Below are positions 8,052-17,300 of a stretch of 64,000 nucleotides of DNA, piece after piece. The notes under the pieces were generated by a model. That model was not told the DNA's origin and did not search any database. It saw only the letters and a program-made list of their open reading frames with translations. This stretch comes from G965197005 sp965197005 (GTDB lineage Bacteria; Pseudomonadota; Gammaproteobacteria; Pseudomonadales; Oceanobacteraceae): positions 1-64,000 of the forward strand of contig OZ239982.1 in NCBI GenBank assembly GCA_965197005.1. The letters are read 5' to 3'. Position 1 is the stretch's first letter. Every line of letters starts with the position of its first letter. The translations under genes were made by a program, and so were the position numbers.

Positions 8052-9448
8052 ATAAAAAATCCCCCATCGCTACAAGAAGACCACATGTATTATTGGTTGA
8101 TGATGAACAAAGTATGCGTATTTCTGGCGAACAATGTTTAATGTTGGCTGATTTTCAAGTTACAACCTGCTCTCAAGGAGAACAAGCCCTAGAGAAGTTA
8201 GCAGATAATGATATAGACATGATTGTAAGCGATATTCGCATGCCTAAAATGGACGGCTTGGTTTTATTAAATAAAGTACAACAATTAGATAAAGACATAC
8301 CCATTATTTTACTAACGGGTCATGGAGATATTGATATGGCGGTACAGGCAATGCGAGACGGTGCTTATGATTTTCAAGTTAAACCTTTTCATCCAGATAG
8401 ACTTATTCAGGTGCTTGAACAGGCATGGCAAAAGCGGCAGTTGCTATTAGAAAATAATCAATTACGGCGCGTTTTAGCAGGCAATGATTTAGCAAAAACC
8501 TTACTAATGGGAAACAGTGCAGAAATGCAAACACTGCGCTTGCAACTTGATGAGCTAGCCAATGTTCCTGTAAACGTACTTGTCTATGGAGAAACAGGTA
8601 GCGGAAAAGAACAGGTGGCCAAATACTTGCACCAACTAAGTGTACGCCATCAAGGAAATTTAGTCGCACTTAACTGCGCCGCCATTGTAGAACACTTATT
8701 TGAAAGTGAAATGTTTGGTTTTGAAGAGGGTGCATTTACCGGTGCCAGTAAATCTCGTATAGGTAAAATAGAGCACGCCAATGGCGGTACGCTATTTTTA
8801 GATGAAATAGAAAGCATGCCCCTTGATATACAAGGCAAATTATTGCGTGTACTACAAGATAAAAAAGTTGAACGCTTAGGTTCTAACCAACAAACAGATG
8901 TTGATTTTAGACTCATTGCTGCAAGTAAAATTGATTTACAAAAAGCCTGTAAACAAGGTGAATTTAGAGAAGACCTATATTACCGTCTCAATGTTGCAGT
9001 TGTTCATATTCCACCACTTAAAAACAGACGAGAAGACATTCCTTTACTTTTTAATGCCTTTACTCAAGAATTAGCGAGCTCTTATCAGCGCAGTCCTTTT
9101 AGCTTAAACCAAGACGATTTACAGGCACTTATTGCTTATGATTACCCTGGTAATGTACGGGAACTTAAAAATCTTGCAGAACGTTTTATGTTAGGAAAAG
9201 CTGGAAAAAAAGCACCCATCAGTGAATTGTTAGGGCAGAGCTCAAGCCCCCATACTACCATGCCCACACTGACCTACCAGCAGCAAATTTATGCATTTGA
9301 ACGCACATTGTTAGAGCAAACATTGCGCAAACATCAAGGACAAATTCAACCTATTTTAGCGGAATTAGATATGCCTAGAAGAACGTTTAATGAAACACTT
9401 AAAAAGCACCAACTGGTGCGTAAAGATTTTATTAATAGCGACGACTAA
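8048..9448 (+). CDS. DctD-like sigma-54-dependent response regulator
   Basis: 466 aa. It is an NtrC-family activator that contacts RpoN polymerase from a remote site. The receiver domain (~12-125) has VDDE and the phospho-acceptor Asp62 in VSDIRMPKMDG. The AAA+ domain (~150-370) has Walker A GETGSGKE, the sigma-54-contacting GAFTGA loop and Walker B LFLDEIES. A Fis-type helix-turn-helix ends the protein (LAELDMPRRTFNETLKKH). The start ATGA overlaps the kinase stop. The stop overlaps that of the convergent glpK by 3 bp. A likely target is the -24/-12-like promoter at 378-393, which would make the locus self-contained. Confidence 0.9.
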   Translation: MNKKSPIATRRPHVLLVDDEQSMRISGEQCLMLADFQVTTCSQGEQALEKLADNDIDMIVSDIRMPKMDGLVLLNKVQQLDKDIPIILLTGHGDIDMAVQAMRDGAYDFQVKPFHPDRLIQVLEQAWQKRQLLLENNQLRRVLAGNDLAKTLLMGNSAEMQTLRLQLDELANVPVNVLVYGETGSGKEQVAKYLHQLSVRHQGNLVALNCAAIVEHLFESEMFGFEEGAFTGASKSRIGKIEHANGGTLFLDEIESMPLDIQGKLLRVLQDKKVERLGSNQQTDVDFRLIAASKIDLQKACKQGEFREDLYYRLNVAVVHIPPLKNRREDIPLLFNAFTQELASSYQRSPFSLNQDDLQALIAYDYPGNVRELKNLAERFMLGKAGKKAPISELLGQSSSPHTTMPTLTYQQQIYAFERTLLEQTLRKHQGQIQPILAELDMPRRTFNETLKKHQLVRKDFINSDD

Positions 9449-10932
9449 GGTGCGGTTTTAATACAATCTAAAGCCTTTAACCAGCCTGCATAGAGTGTCT
9501 TTCTTTTTGAGCTGTCAATTTTAGGCAGAATAACATCAGTATTGATGCCACAATACTGGATATCTGTAATATCTTTAAATACACCTACCTGTAGACCTGC
9601 TAAAAAAGCCGCCCCCCAAGCGGTGACCTCTGGCATATTTGCTCTTTCTATGGGAATGCCCAATATATCTGCCAAACACTGCACCAGCCATTGATTATTA
9701 ATCATGCCACCATCAATTTTCATCATCTCAATGTGCAATCCATCTTGCTCAATCGCACCAAGCAAATCTTGTGTTTGATACGCCACTGCCTGCAATGCAC
9801 TGGTTACAATTTCCTTAATTCCTGTATCACGAGTTAATCCTAAAATAGCACCCTTTGCTTGTGCGTCCCAATGGGGTGCGCCCAATCCTGTAAAAGCAGG
9901 TATCATATAAACAGGATTATCATAACCAACCTCTGTGGCTAATTGTTCACTATCGCCCGCCTTTTGAATAACCTGCAAGCTATCACGCAACCATTGCATA
10001 CTTGCACCTGCCATAAAAATAGAGCCTTCAATGGCATATTGCACCTGATTATTAAGACGATAAGCCACTGTGGTTAAAAGCCGATGCTGCGACATAATTG
10101 CCGTATCGCCTGTATGTGCCATTAAAAAACAGCCTGTGCCATAAGTTGTTTTACTCGCACCTTCGGTTAAGCAACCGTGCCCGACTAAAGCACTTTGCTG
10201 ATCGCCAATGAGCGCCCCAATTGGAATGGCAGCACCTAATATTTCTGGCTGCACCACCCCAAAATCCGCTACACAATCTTGCACTTTTGGCAACATACAA
10301 CAGGGAATATTAAAACCTGCTAATAAATCGCTATCCCAACTTTGGCTATGAATATTAAACAATAATGTACGACTGGCATTAGTGGCATCAGTAGCATGCA
10401 CCTGTTTATTCGTTAAACGCCATAATAAAAAGCTATCTACTGTGCCAAATAACAACTCGCCTTGCTCTGCAAGAGCTTGGGCATGAGGAATATGATCTAA
10501 AATCCAACGAATTTTAGTTGCAGAAAAATACGGGTCAAGTAATAACCCTGTGCGCTTTTGAATGTCCGCTTGTAGTGATGAGTCTTGCTTTAATTGAGTA
10601 CAATAATCATGGGTGCGTCGGTCTTGCCAAACGATTGCTGGGTAAATACATTGCCCCGTTTTTTTATGCCAAACAAGGGTTGTTTCTCGCTGGTTGGTTA
10701 TCCCTAAACTGGCAATATCATGGGCACTGATTTTAGCCTTAACTAAAACCCGTTTTAAACAATTTAATGTGCTCTGCCAAATATCTTCAGGATTGTGCTC
10801 TACCCAACCAGATTGAGGATAATGTTGCGTAAATTCTTCTTGAGCACAGGCGATTACCTCGCCTTTGGTATTAAAAATCAAACTACGGCTGCTGGTTGTG
10901 CCTTGGTCAATACATAAAAGATAGGGTTTCAT
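9445..10932 (-). CDS. glpK: Glycerol kinase
   Basis: 495 aa. It phosphorylates glycerol to sn-glycerol 3-phosphate with ATP in the cytoplasm. FGGY-kinase landmarks are DQGTTSSRSLIF near the start, GTVDSFLLWRL, GDQQSALVGHG and KIDGGMINNQWLVQ. The frame extends 4 codons further up to 10944. The start at 10932 is preferred because GGAG lies at ideal spacing before it and MKPYLLCIDQG matches relatives. No glpF or glpD is adjacent, so it stands apart from the usual glp cluster. The only same-strand neighbour upstream is the AAA-ATPase-like gene 33 bp away, which is functionally unrelated. Confidence 0.94.
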   Translation of the reverse strand: MKPYLLCIDQGTTSSRSLIFNTKGEVIACAQEEFTQHYPQSGWVEHNPEDIWQSTLNCLKRVLVKAKISAHDIASLGITNQRETTLVWHKKTGQCIYPAIVWQDRRTHDYCTQLKQDSSLQADIQKRTGLLLDPYFSATKIRWILDHIPHAQALAEQGELLFGTVDSFLLWRLTNKQVHATDATNASRTLLFNIHSQSWDSDLLAGFNIPCCMLPKVQDCVADFGVVQPEILGAAIPIGALIGDQQSALVGHGCLTEGASKTTYGTGCFLMAHTGDTAIMSQHRLLTTVAYRLNNQVQYAIEGSIFMAGASMQWLRDSLQVIQKAGDSEQLATEVGYDNPVYMIPAFTGLGAPHWDAQAKGAILGLTRDTGIKEIVTSALQAVAYQTQDLLGAIEQDGLHIEMMKIDGGMINNQWLVQCLADILGIPIERANMPEVTAWGAAFLAGLQVGVFKDITDIQYCGINTDVILPKIDSSKRKTLYAGWLKALDCIKTAP

Positions 10933-10965
10933 TTTGCACTCCATTTTAATTTGCTTATTAAAATA

Positions 10966-12510
10966 TCAATTATCTATTTTTTCCCACTTAAAGCCCGTTA
11001 TATTACGAGCGGCTTCATAAAAATTAATGCCCACTAAATAAATATTACTGCCCTCGTTTAAATAGCGGTGGTGGTATTGGTTGGCTTTGATTTGTGCCAG
11101 CGCATTTTCTGTGCCGACTTTAAATTCAAAGATATAACGGTTGTTGTTGATTAAAATGCTCATGTCCAACCTGCCTTTATTGGTGCTTTGCTCAGTTGAG
11201 ACAGGCACGCCCATAGAGCAAAGGTAGATATAAATAACGCTGGCATAAAAGCCCTCGTAGGCAGGTAGGTTGTTGTTGGTGAAGTTTTCATAGGGAATTG
11301 AGGCAAACATGGCTTCAAGAGTTTGTTTAAAGTCATCGGGTTTGCCTGCAAATAAAGCACGAAAGCCACTTTGCTGATGCGTCACACGCTCGCTTGGGCT
11401 GGCTAAAAACAAATCTAAAATCGCCCCATTTAAACTTAATCTTATTTCTTTATTGGGTATGGTTAAAGAATATAATCTACCGCCTAAAGGGTTGGGTATG
11501 ACTTTATCTATGGTCAAATAGCCTGATTGAAATAACAACACTTCTAAGTTGATGTTGTCTATATCAAAGCTATCAAGCAGTTCTTTACCTACTTGTACGT
11601 CATCTAACTTGGGTAGGTAATAGTTGTTTTTTTTAATCAGCTCAATTAAAAAAGTCGGCGTGCCCGTGCTAAACCAGTGGTCTTCATAAATGTGGTTGTT
11701 GTTATCGCAAAACAGCAAAATATCAAAGGGGTTATAGACCTTATCTTGTAAGAAGTTGTAGCCGTTGTACCAGAGTTTTAACTCGGCTAAATCTACCCCC
11801 TGTAAAAAGGGTTTAAAACTGGTTTCAATATCGTTTTGGGTATAACCGCAGATGTTGCCAAAGCGAGCGTCTAAAGAAATATCACGCAAATTGTTTAACC
11901 CTGAAAACAACGAGACTTTAGAGAATTTACTGACCCCTGTGATAAATACAAATTTAATATGCTGGTCATTGTCTTTAATGACACTATAAAAACCTCGTAG
12001 CATATCTCGGGCGTAGTTTGCCATGTCTTTGTTGGTGATATTATCTAGCAAGGGTTTGTCGTATTCGTCGATTAATATCACAACCCTTTGTTGGTATTTT
12101 TTGTGGGCTTTTGTGATTAGGGTTTTAAAGCACGATGAGGGGTTTTGCTGTGGCTCACACTCAATGCCTAAGCGGTCTTGATTATATCTAATAATATCTT
12201 GAAAGGCTTGTATAATCCCGTCTTTATTAAATAGCTCCCCTGAAAAGCTGATATGAATAACGGGGTAAGGTACGTCAAAGTTGTGTTTATTTTCTATAAA
12301 AAGCCCCTTAAATAGTTCTTTTCTACCCTCAAAAATGCTTTTTAAGGTGTCTAAAAACAGGCTTTTACCAAAGCGGCGAGGACGGGCTAAAAAGATGTAT
12401 TGATAGCTGTTAATTAAATCGTAAGCAATTTGGGTTTTGTCGATATAAAGATAATCGTCTTCTCGTATTTTGCTTAGCGTTTGTATGCCGATGGGGAGTT
12501 TTTGTGTCAT
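10966..12510 (-). CDS. AAA-ATPase-like / PD-(D/E)XK nuclease superfamily protein (DUF1703 type)
   Basis: 514 aa. The N-terminal part has LPIGIQTLSKIREDDYLYIDKT and the P-loop-like RPRRFGKSLFLDTL (~40-55), with the acidic strand VVILIDEYDKPLL (~145-155), the signature of the AAA-ATPase_like family. The C-terminal ~70 residues (GRLDMSILINNNRYIFEFKVG) carry the D...ExK core of a PD-(D/E)XK nuclease-like fold. Members occur in many paralogous copies in some bacteria. The biological role is unknown and mobility or defence links are unproven. The gene is bordered upstream by the repeat tract at 12621-13312. Confidence 0.85.
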   Translation of the reverse strand: MTQKLPIGIQTLSKIREDDYLYIDKTQIAYDLINSYQYIFLARPRRFGKSLFLDTLKSIFEGRKELFKGLFIENKHNFDVPYPVIHISFSGELFNKDGIIQAFQDIIRYNQDRLGIECEPQQNPSSCFKTLITKAHKKYQQRVVILIDEYDKPLLDNITNKDMANYARDMLRGFYSVIKDNDQHIKFVFITGVSKFSKVSLFSGLNNLRDISLDARFGNICGYTQNDIETSFKPFLQGVDLAELKLWYNGYNFLQDKVYNPFDILLFCDNNNHIYEDHWFSTGTPTFLIELIKKNNYYLPKLDDVQVGKELLDSFDIDNINLEVLLFQSGYLTIDKVIPNPLGGRLYSLTIPNKEIRLSLNGAILDLFLASPSERVTHQQSGFRALFAGKPDDFKQTLEAMFASIPYENFTNNNLPAYEGFYASVIYIYLCSMGVPVSTEQSTNKGRLDMSILINNNRYIFEFKVGTENALAQIKANQYHHRYLNEGSNIYLVGINFYEAARNITGFKWEKIDN

Positions 12511-12620
12511 AACCGTTTCCTGCCGTTGGGTTTGAGTGAGTATACAAATATTGCAGGGTTTTTGCGAATATGGGGTTTTTAATAGCAGGTTATGAATTTG
12601 TTTTGCGCTATTCAGGGGTC

Positions 12621-12802
12621 AGAGGACAGAGGACAGAGGACAGAGGACAGAGGACAGAGGACAGAGGACAGAGGACAGAGGACAGAGGACAGAGGACAGA
12701 GGACAGAGGACAGAGGACAGAGGACAGAGGACAGAGGACAGAGGACAGAGGACTGAGGACTGAGGACTGAGGACTGAGGACTGAGGACTGAGGACTGAGG
12801 AC
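12621..12802. repeat. Perfect heptamer tandem array: 19 x AGAGGAC then 7 x TGAGGAC
   Basis: Direct reading gives 19 uninterrupted copies of AGAGGAC (12621-12753), followed in phase by 7 copies of TGAGGAC (12754-12802), 26 units in 182 bp. The switch of one base with no loss of phase suggests that two unit variants expanded separately. Open frames across it on either strand exist only because 7-bp units lack stops, and are not genes. The array starts about 110 bp upstream of the AAA-ATPase-like gene, in a gene-free stretch spanning 12511-13388. Confidence 0.97.
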
Positions 12803-12805
12803 AGA

Positions 12806-12822
12806 ACCATGCTCCGCATGGT
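12806..12822. repeat. Short palindrome ACCATGC-TCC-GCATGGT, copy 1
   Basis: A 7-bp perfect stem with a 3-base loop, followed by GCTGGGCA. Related copies lie at 13199-13213 (loop inverted, GGA) and 13269-13283. A truncated copy (GCACCATGCA) is near 12981. The palindromes repeatedly sit beside CAGAGGAC- or CTGTCCTC-type sequence, so they seem to be part of a composite repeat unit. Confidence 0.85.
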
Positions 12823-12849
12823 GCTGGGCAGGGGGCAGGGTTCAGGGTT

Positions 12850-12886
12850 CAGAGGTCAGGTATCAGGTTTCAGTCCTTGACCTCTG
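12850..12886. repeat. Inverted repeat CAGAGGTCA / TGACCTCTG
   Basis: Perfect 9-bp arms at 12850-12858 and 12878-12886 with a 19-bp spacer. The sequence is made of the same CAG/AGG words as the neighbouring heptamers, so it may be a by-product of repeat spread rather than a functional hairpin. Confidence 0.7.
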
Positions 12887-12897
12887 ACCCCAATTCC

Positions 12898-13168
12898 CTA
12901 AACAGGACAGTCATGTTTTCACTTCTAAACGGGACAGTCACATTAATTGGTCACATTAATTCCGCTCTGTCCTCTGCCCAGCACCATGCAGAATTCCCTA
13001 AACAGGACAGTCACGCTAAACACTAAACAGGACAGTCACACTAAACAGGACAGTCACGCTAAACAGCACTAAACAGGACAGTCACATTAATTCGTTAATT
13101 CCGGTCACATTAATTCCTAAACAGGACAGTCACATTAATTCCGTTAATTCCTCTAAACGGGACAGTCA
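12898..13168 (+). repeat. Eight dispersed copies of the 16-mer CTAAACRGGACAGTCA
   Basis: Full copies start at 12898, 12925, 12998, 13023, 13041, 13069, 13117 and 13153, all in the same orientation. Position 7 is A or G. Several are followed by CATTAATTCC, and a shortened CTAAACAG lies at 13059. Spacing is irregular (18-73 bp). The block also contains two copies of a longer segment running GCTCTGTCCTCTGCCCAGCACCATGC (around 12964 and 13178). No coding potential is apparent. Confidence 0.95.
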
Positions 13169-13198
13169 CATTAATTCCGCTCTGTCCTCTGCCCAGCA

Positions 13199-13213
13199 CC
13201 ATGCGGAGCATGG
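13199..13213. repeat. Short palindrome CCATGC-GGA-GCATGG, copy 2
   Basis: Inverted-loop version of the palindrome at 12806, again followed by GGCTGGGTAAA. Just downstream (13227-13260) lie CCCTGAT-type heptamers: three perfect copies, then degenerate ones. Confidence 0.85.
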
Positions 13214-13268
13214 GGCTGGGTAAAACCCCTGATCCCTGATCCCTGATCCCTGACTCCTGATTGCCCGC

Positions 13269-13283
13269 CCATGCTCCGCATGG
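13269..13283. repeat. Short palindrome CCATGC-TCC-GCATGG, copy 3
   Basis: Same orientation as copy 1, followed by CGCTGGGTAAA and then TCAGTC/TCCTC words. The remaining sequence to the heptosyltransferase stop at 13389 shows no recognisable feature. Confidence 0.85.
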
Positions 13284-13388
13284 CGCTGGGTAAATCCTCA
13301 GTCTTCAGTCCTCTGATATGAAATGTCTTACAGACCTGCGTAAAAATGGGTCATGGGTGTTAAGGGGCTTTTAATATAAACCAAGCTG

Positions 13389-14318
13389 CTATGTTATCGC
13401 TGCCAATACTTGTTCAACTAAGAGTGCTTGCATTTGCATACCGCCTGTGGGTGGACAGTTTGCAGGTTGTATGATTTTTGCACCTGCAAAAATAGGGGCG
13501 GTGCTCACTGGATTGGTGGGTGCAAAGAGGGCAATGACGGGTATGCCTAATGCGTTTGCAAGGTGCATGCCGCCAGTATCATTGGCAATAATTAAACGGC
13601 AGGCTTGCATTTCTTGGGCAAATTCTTCCAGATTGGTTTTGCCAGCTCGATTAATGACTTTTTTTGAGTCAAAATCTTGAGCAATTTGACTGCATAGTTG
13701 GCTATCTCCTGGTGTGCCAAATAATCTAAATTCGTTTGTATTTGATTGCGCTAAAAGGTGCTTTATTAATGCTCGCCAGTAATCTTTTGGCCAGCGCTTT
13801 TGTGGGCTATTTTCTGAACCACAAATAAGGCCAATAGGGGCATTGTCTTTAGTTAGGGGGACGTTGGTGTGCAAGTTGATGCCGTCAATCAAACCTGCTT
13901 GTTGTGCCATTGCTTGCCATATATGTGTTTGGTGTTGTTCGCTATGTTTGATTTTGCTGGGTAGGATATAGGGCTGGGTTAAAATACGGCGTTTTTTGCC
14001 TTGCTGTACTCCAATACGGTTGTTGGCATTAATGAGTAAGGCTTCTATGTCTCCTCTCTCGGAGTTGGTAAAAATAATCTGTGTGTCGTACTGACCTCGG
14101 TAGGTACGCAATATATGCCAGTAGTAGGCTAAATTTTTTTTGGGCAAGGCGGCAAATGATATATTGGGGTCTAGCACTTTTATTAAGCTGGCAAAAGCAG
14201 GTAATCCAATAAGTTGAATGTGCGCTTGGGGCTGGGTGGTTTGTATTCCTTTGATGATGGGCCATGCCATGATGATATCACCTAGCCAGTTGGGTAAACG
14301 TATGAGTATGTTTTGCAT
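13389..14318 (-). CDS. ADP-heptose:LPS heptosyltransferase (glycosyltransferase family 9, WaaF-like)
   Basis: 309 aa. It is predicted to add L-glycero-D-manno-heptose to the LPS inner core at the inner face of the cytoplasmic membrane. The N-terminus ILIRLPNWLGDIIMAWPIIKGI matches the start of WaaF-type enzymes. The C-terminal half has LICGSENSPQKRWPKDYW and the donor-binding region ANDTGGMHLANALGIPVIALFAPTNP. It is slightly shorter than E. coli WaaF (~348 aa). It lies 18 bp after chpA on the same strand and may be co-transcribed with the pilus chemotaxis operon. Confidence 0.85.
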   Translation of the reverse strand: MQNILIRLPNWLGDIIMAWPIIKGIQTTQPQAHIQLIGLPAFASLIKVLDPNISFAALPKKNLAYYWHILRTYRGQYDTQIIFTNSERGDIEALLINANNRIGVQQGKKRRILTQPYILPSKIKHSEQHQTHIWQAMAQQAGLIDGINLHTNVPLTKDNAPIGLICGSENSPQKRWPKDYWRALIKHLLAQSNTNEFRLFGTPGDSQLCSQIAQDFDSKKVINRAGKTNLEEFAQEMQACRLIIANDTGGMHLANALGIPVIALFAPTNPVSTAPIFAGAKIIQPANCPPTGGMQMQALLVEQVLAAIT

Positions 14319-14336
14319 AAATGTATTTTGTTGTCC

Positions 14337-17300
14337 TTATAGTGTTTTAATTAAGGCAAGTAATTCTTGTTTGTTATAAGGCTTATTTAAAAAGTGCTGT
14401 ACGCCCATGCTTTGTGCTTTTTGTTGATATTTTTTGCCAGAGCGAGAGCTTATCATAATAATGGGTATTGTTTTAAGTTTGGTGTCGTGTTTCATAAGGC
14501 TTGCAACTTCAAAGCCGTCCATATTGGGCATTTCTATATCTAATAGCACTAAATCTGGTGTGTGTTTTTGCATTTTTTCTATGGCCTCTAGTCCATCGCG
14601 AGCACGTAAGGTGCGATAACCGTGAGACATTAACATGCGGCTGCTGTATTTACGCACGGTAACAGAGTCATCAACAATGAGTATAAGTGGTGCTTGTGGT
14701 TCATTTGTAGTGGGTGTGCTTAATAGTGTATGAGGTTGTATGCCTTGTGCTTGTTGTAATATGAGTGCTGGTAAATCTAATACGGGAACGATTTGTCCAT
14801 CAGCAAGAACAGAGCCGCCTACGACAGGACTAAAGCCACTAAATGACTGTCCTAAACTTTTTACCACTATTTCTCTAAAGGCAAGTAGCTTATCGACTAC
14901 AATGGCGGTGGGTATAAGGGAGTTGATAAGCAGTAGGGCTGGCTGCTGTTCGCTTAACTCTGAGTGGTGTTTAAGATGTAGTAACTGTGAGAGATTGATT
15001 ATGGGGTATTTTTGTCCAAGATAGTGTAGTTTTTCATGTTCTATTTTTAATTCATTTGTGTGTCTTAAAGTGGCTTTGATATGTCCAAAAGGAATGGCAA
15101 AGCGTTGATTGTTTTGTTGAATAAATAGGGCTTTGTTTTGAGATAGACTAAAGGGCAAGTGAATGCGAAAACTGGCGCCTTGTTGTGCGTTAGCAAGCAC
15201 TTCAATTTGTCCCCCCATTTTTTTGATTTCATAGTCCACAATATCTAAGCCAAAGCCACGTCCTGAAATGTCGGTTACTTTGCTGGCTGTAGAAAACCCT
15301 GGAGAGAAAATAAGTTGCAGGCATTGTTTTTCTGTTAAGGCTTGTTGCTGATTGATTAAACCTTTGTCTAATGCTTTTTGACGAATTTTATTGAAGTCAA
15401 TTCCCATGCCATCATCGCTAATATCTATTTGGTATTCAGAGGTGGTTTTATTGACCTGAATATAAATACTGGCGGTTTCTGGTTTATGTTGTTGTTGTCG
15501 CTGTTGTGCGTTTTCTATGCCGTGATCAAGGGCATTTCTGATGATGTGCTCTAATGGTGTAACCAGCTGTTCTAAAAGAGCTTGGTCAATTTTAAGTTGT
15601 TGATTGTTAATATATAATTGTGCTGGTTTGTTAAGTTCTCGGCTGTTTTTTTCGCAGGTGGCTTGTAGTCTTGGTAAAATTTGGGAAAATTCAATTTGTC
15701 TGGAACTTAATAAAGATTGTTGCAAGCTCATATTGATTTTTCTTTGACTATCTAAGAAGCGATGGGTTAAAAGGTTTCGTCTTACTATGGAATGGCGAAT
15801 GTCTTTTATGTCGGAGACTGACTCGCTAATTACCTGAGAAATATTCTGTAGGCTGCTGTAGCTTTCTAGTTCTAAGTCTTCGTGGTTATCGCTGTTTGTT
15901 GTGTGGTTTTTGTGTTCACAGGCGGCTGTTGCCGCTGATTCTTGCTCTAGTTGCTTGGTTTGCTCTAATAAACGCTCAAGGGTGCGATCAAATTCTTCTA
16001 TTACCGCACTGACACTACGCATTTGTCTCTCAATACGGTCACGCATAATGATATTTTCGCTTGCTAATATCAGTTGTTTATCTAACTCTTGACGACTTAG
16101 GCTCAATTCACCTTTATATACATTGGGTAGTTTGGGTTTGAGTTTATGTGAACCTGTTGCAATCTTGTCTGTATGGGGTTTGTTGAGTATGTTTTTTAGT
16201 TGCTGATACTGATGATGTATGTGTTTAAGCTCGTGCGTCTCGGTGTTGGTAAGTAGGTCTTCAAATTGATGAGCGCACTTGGCAATGGCGCTGGCATCAA
16301 CTAGTTTGGCACTGCCTTTTAGGGTATGTAATAAGCGTAGTATGGCGTGGGCAAAGTTGTTGCTTTTGGGGTTGGCTGACCATTTGTTTATCTGTACTTT
16401 GATACCCTGTAATAAAACATTGGCTTCTTGTTGAAAAATATCACTGATTTCTTCGGCAAATTCACTTTTTTCTCTTGGTTTGTAGGCGATATTTTTTTTA
16501 ATGTACTCGATTTGTTGCAATATGCTTTGGGTTGAATACTGAGGGTAGTATTGGCGGCGATGCAATAATAATTGACTCTTTTTAAGCAGGCTGTTGGCTT
16601 GCTCTAAGTTGCTAACGGTTTGTTTGGGCGATTCGATAATAATGCTGAGTAAATTAAAGAAAAAACCTGAAAAAGAGTATAAGTGAAGGTGGTTAGCTGC
16701 TTGTATTAGGTTTTTGATTTCTTTTTTTAACCATGAAAAAAGAGGCACTTGGGGATTTTGTTTAAGGCTTTGTTGAATTTCTATTAGTAATTCAGAGCAG
16801 GTTTGATAAAAAAACCGTTCATCTTCACTGCCTTGCATGGGGCTGGTTTGTTCTAGTTGCTCTAAGGTTGTACTGGCAATGCTTGGAGAGTCTCCTGCCA
16901 TTAATTGGTTTAGATTTATTTCTAAATTGTTATAAAACAGAGCAAGTATTTGAGTTTCTTGACTATCGGCACTGAGATGGTTGTGATAAAGAGCTAAAAA
17001 ATATTCAAATTCAGGATAGTAGCGGTGTTTAAAAAGATCAAAGAGTTCGTTGATTTTTGCATTGTATATTTGCTTTAAATTTGCATCTAGATGTTGAGGG
17101 TCATCTAAAAGACAGTCATTTTCTGTTAAGCATAACCAGTTTTTTAATTGTTCATGCCATTTTTGTTGTTGGTTGTTTTGTTGTTTGTCTTTTAGCCAGT
17201 GGTATATTTCCTGTTGTTGTTGCTGGATTTTTTCAGCGTTATCGCTGGCAATATAGGTGCTGAGGTATTGTACGATTAACTGGTTGAGCTGCTGAACTTG

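Noticed and set aside
12570..12819. Open frames on both strands through the heptamer array (about 66 codons each)
   Set aside because: They arise because a 7-bp unit free of stops stays open in all frames. There is no RBS and the composition is pure repeat.
12621..13312. CRISPR array
   Set aside because: The repeats are directly tandem or irregularly spaced with related intervening sequence. There are no unique spacers of constant length and no cas genes.
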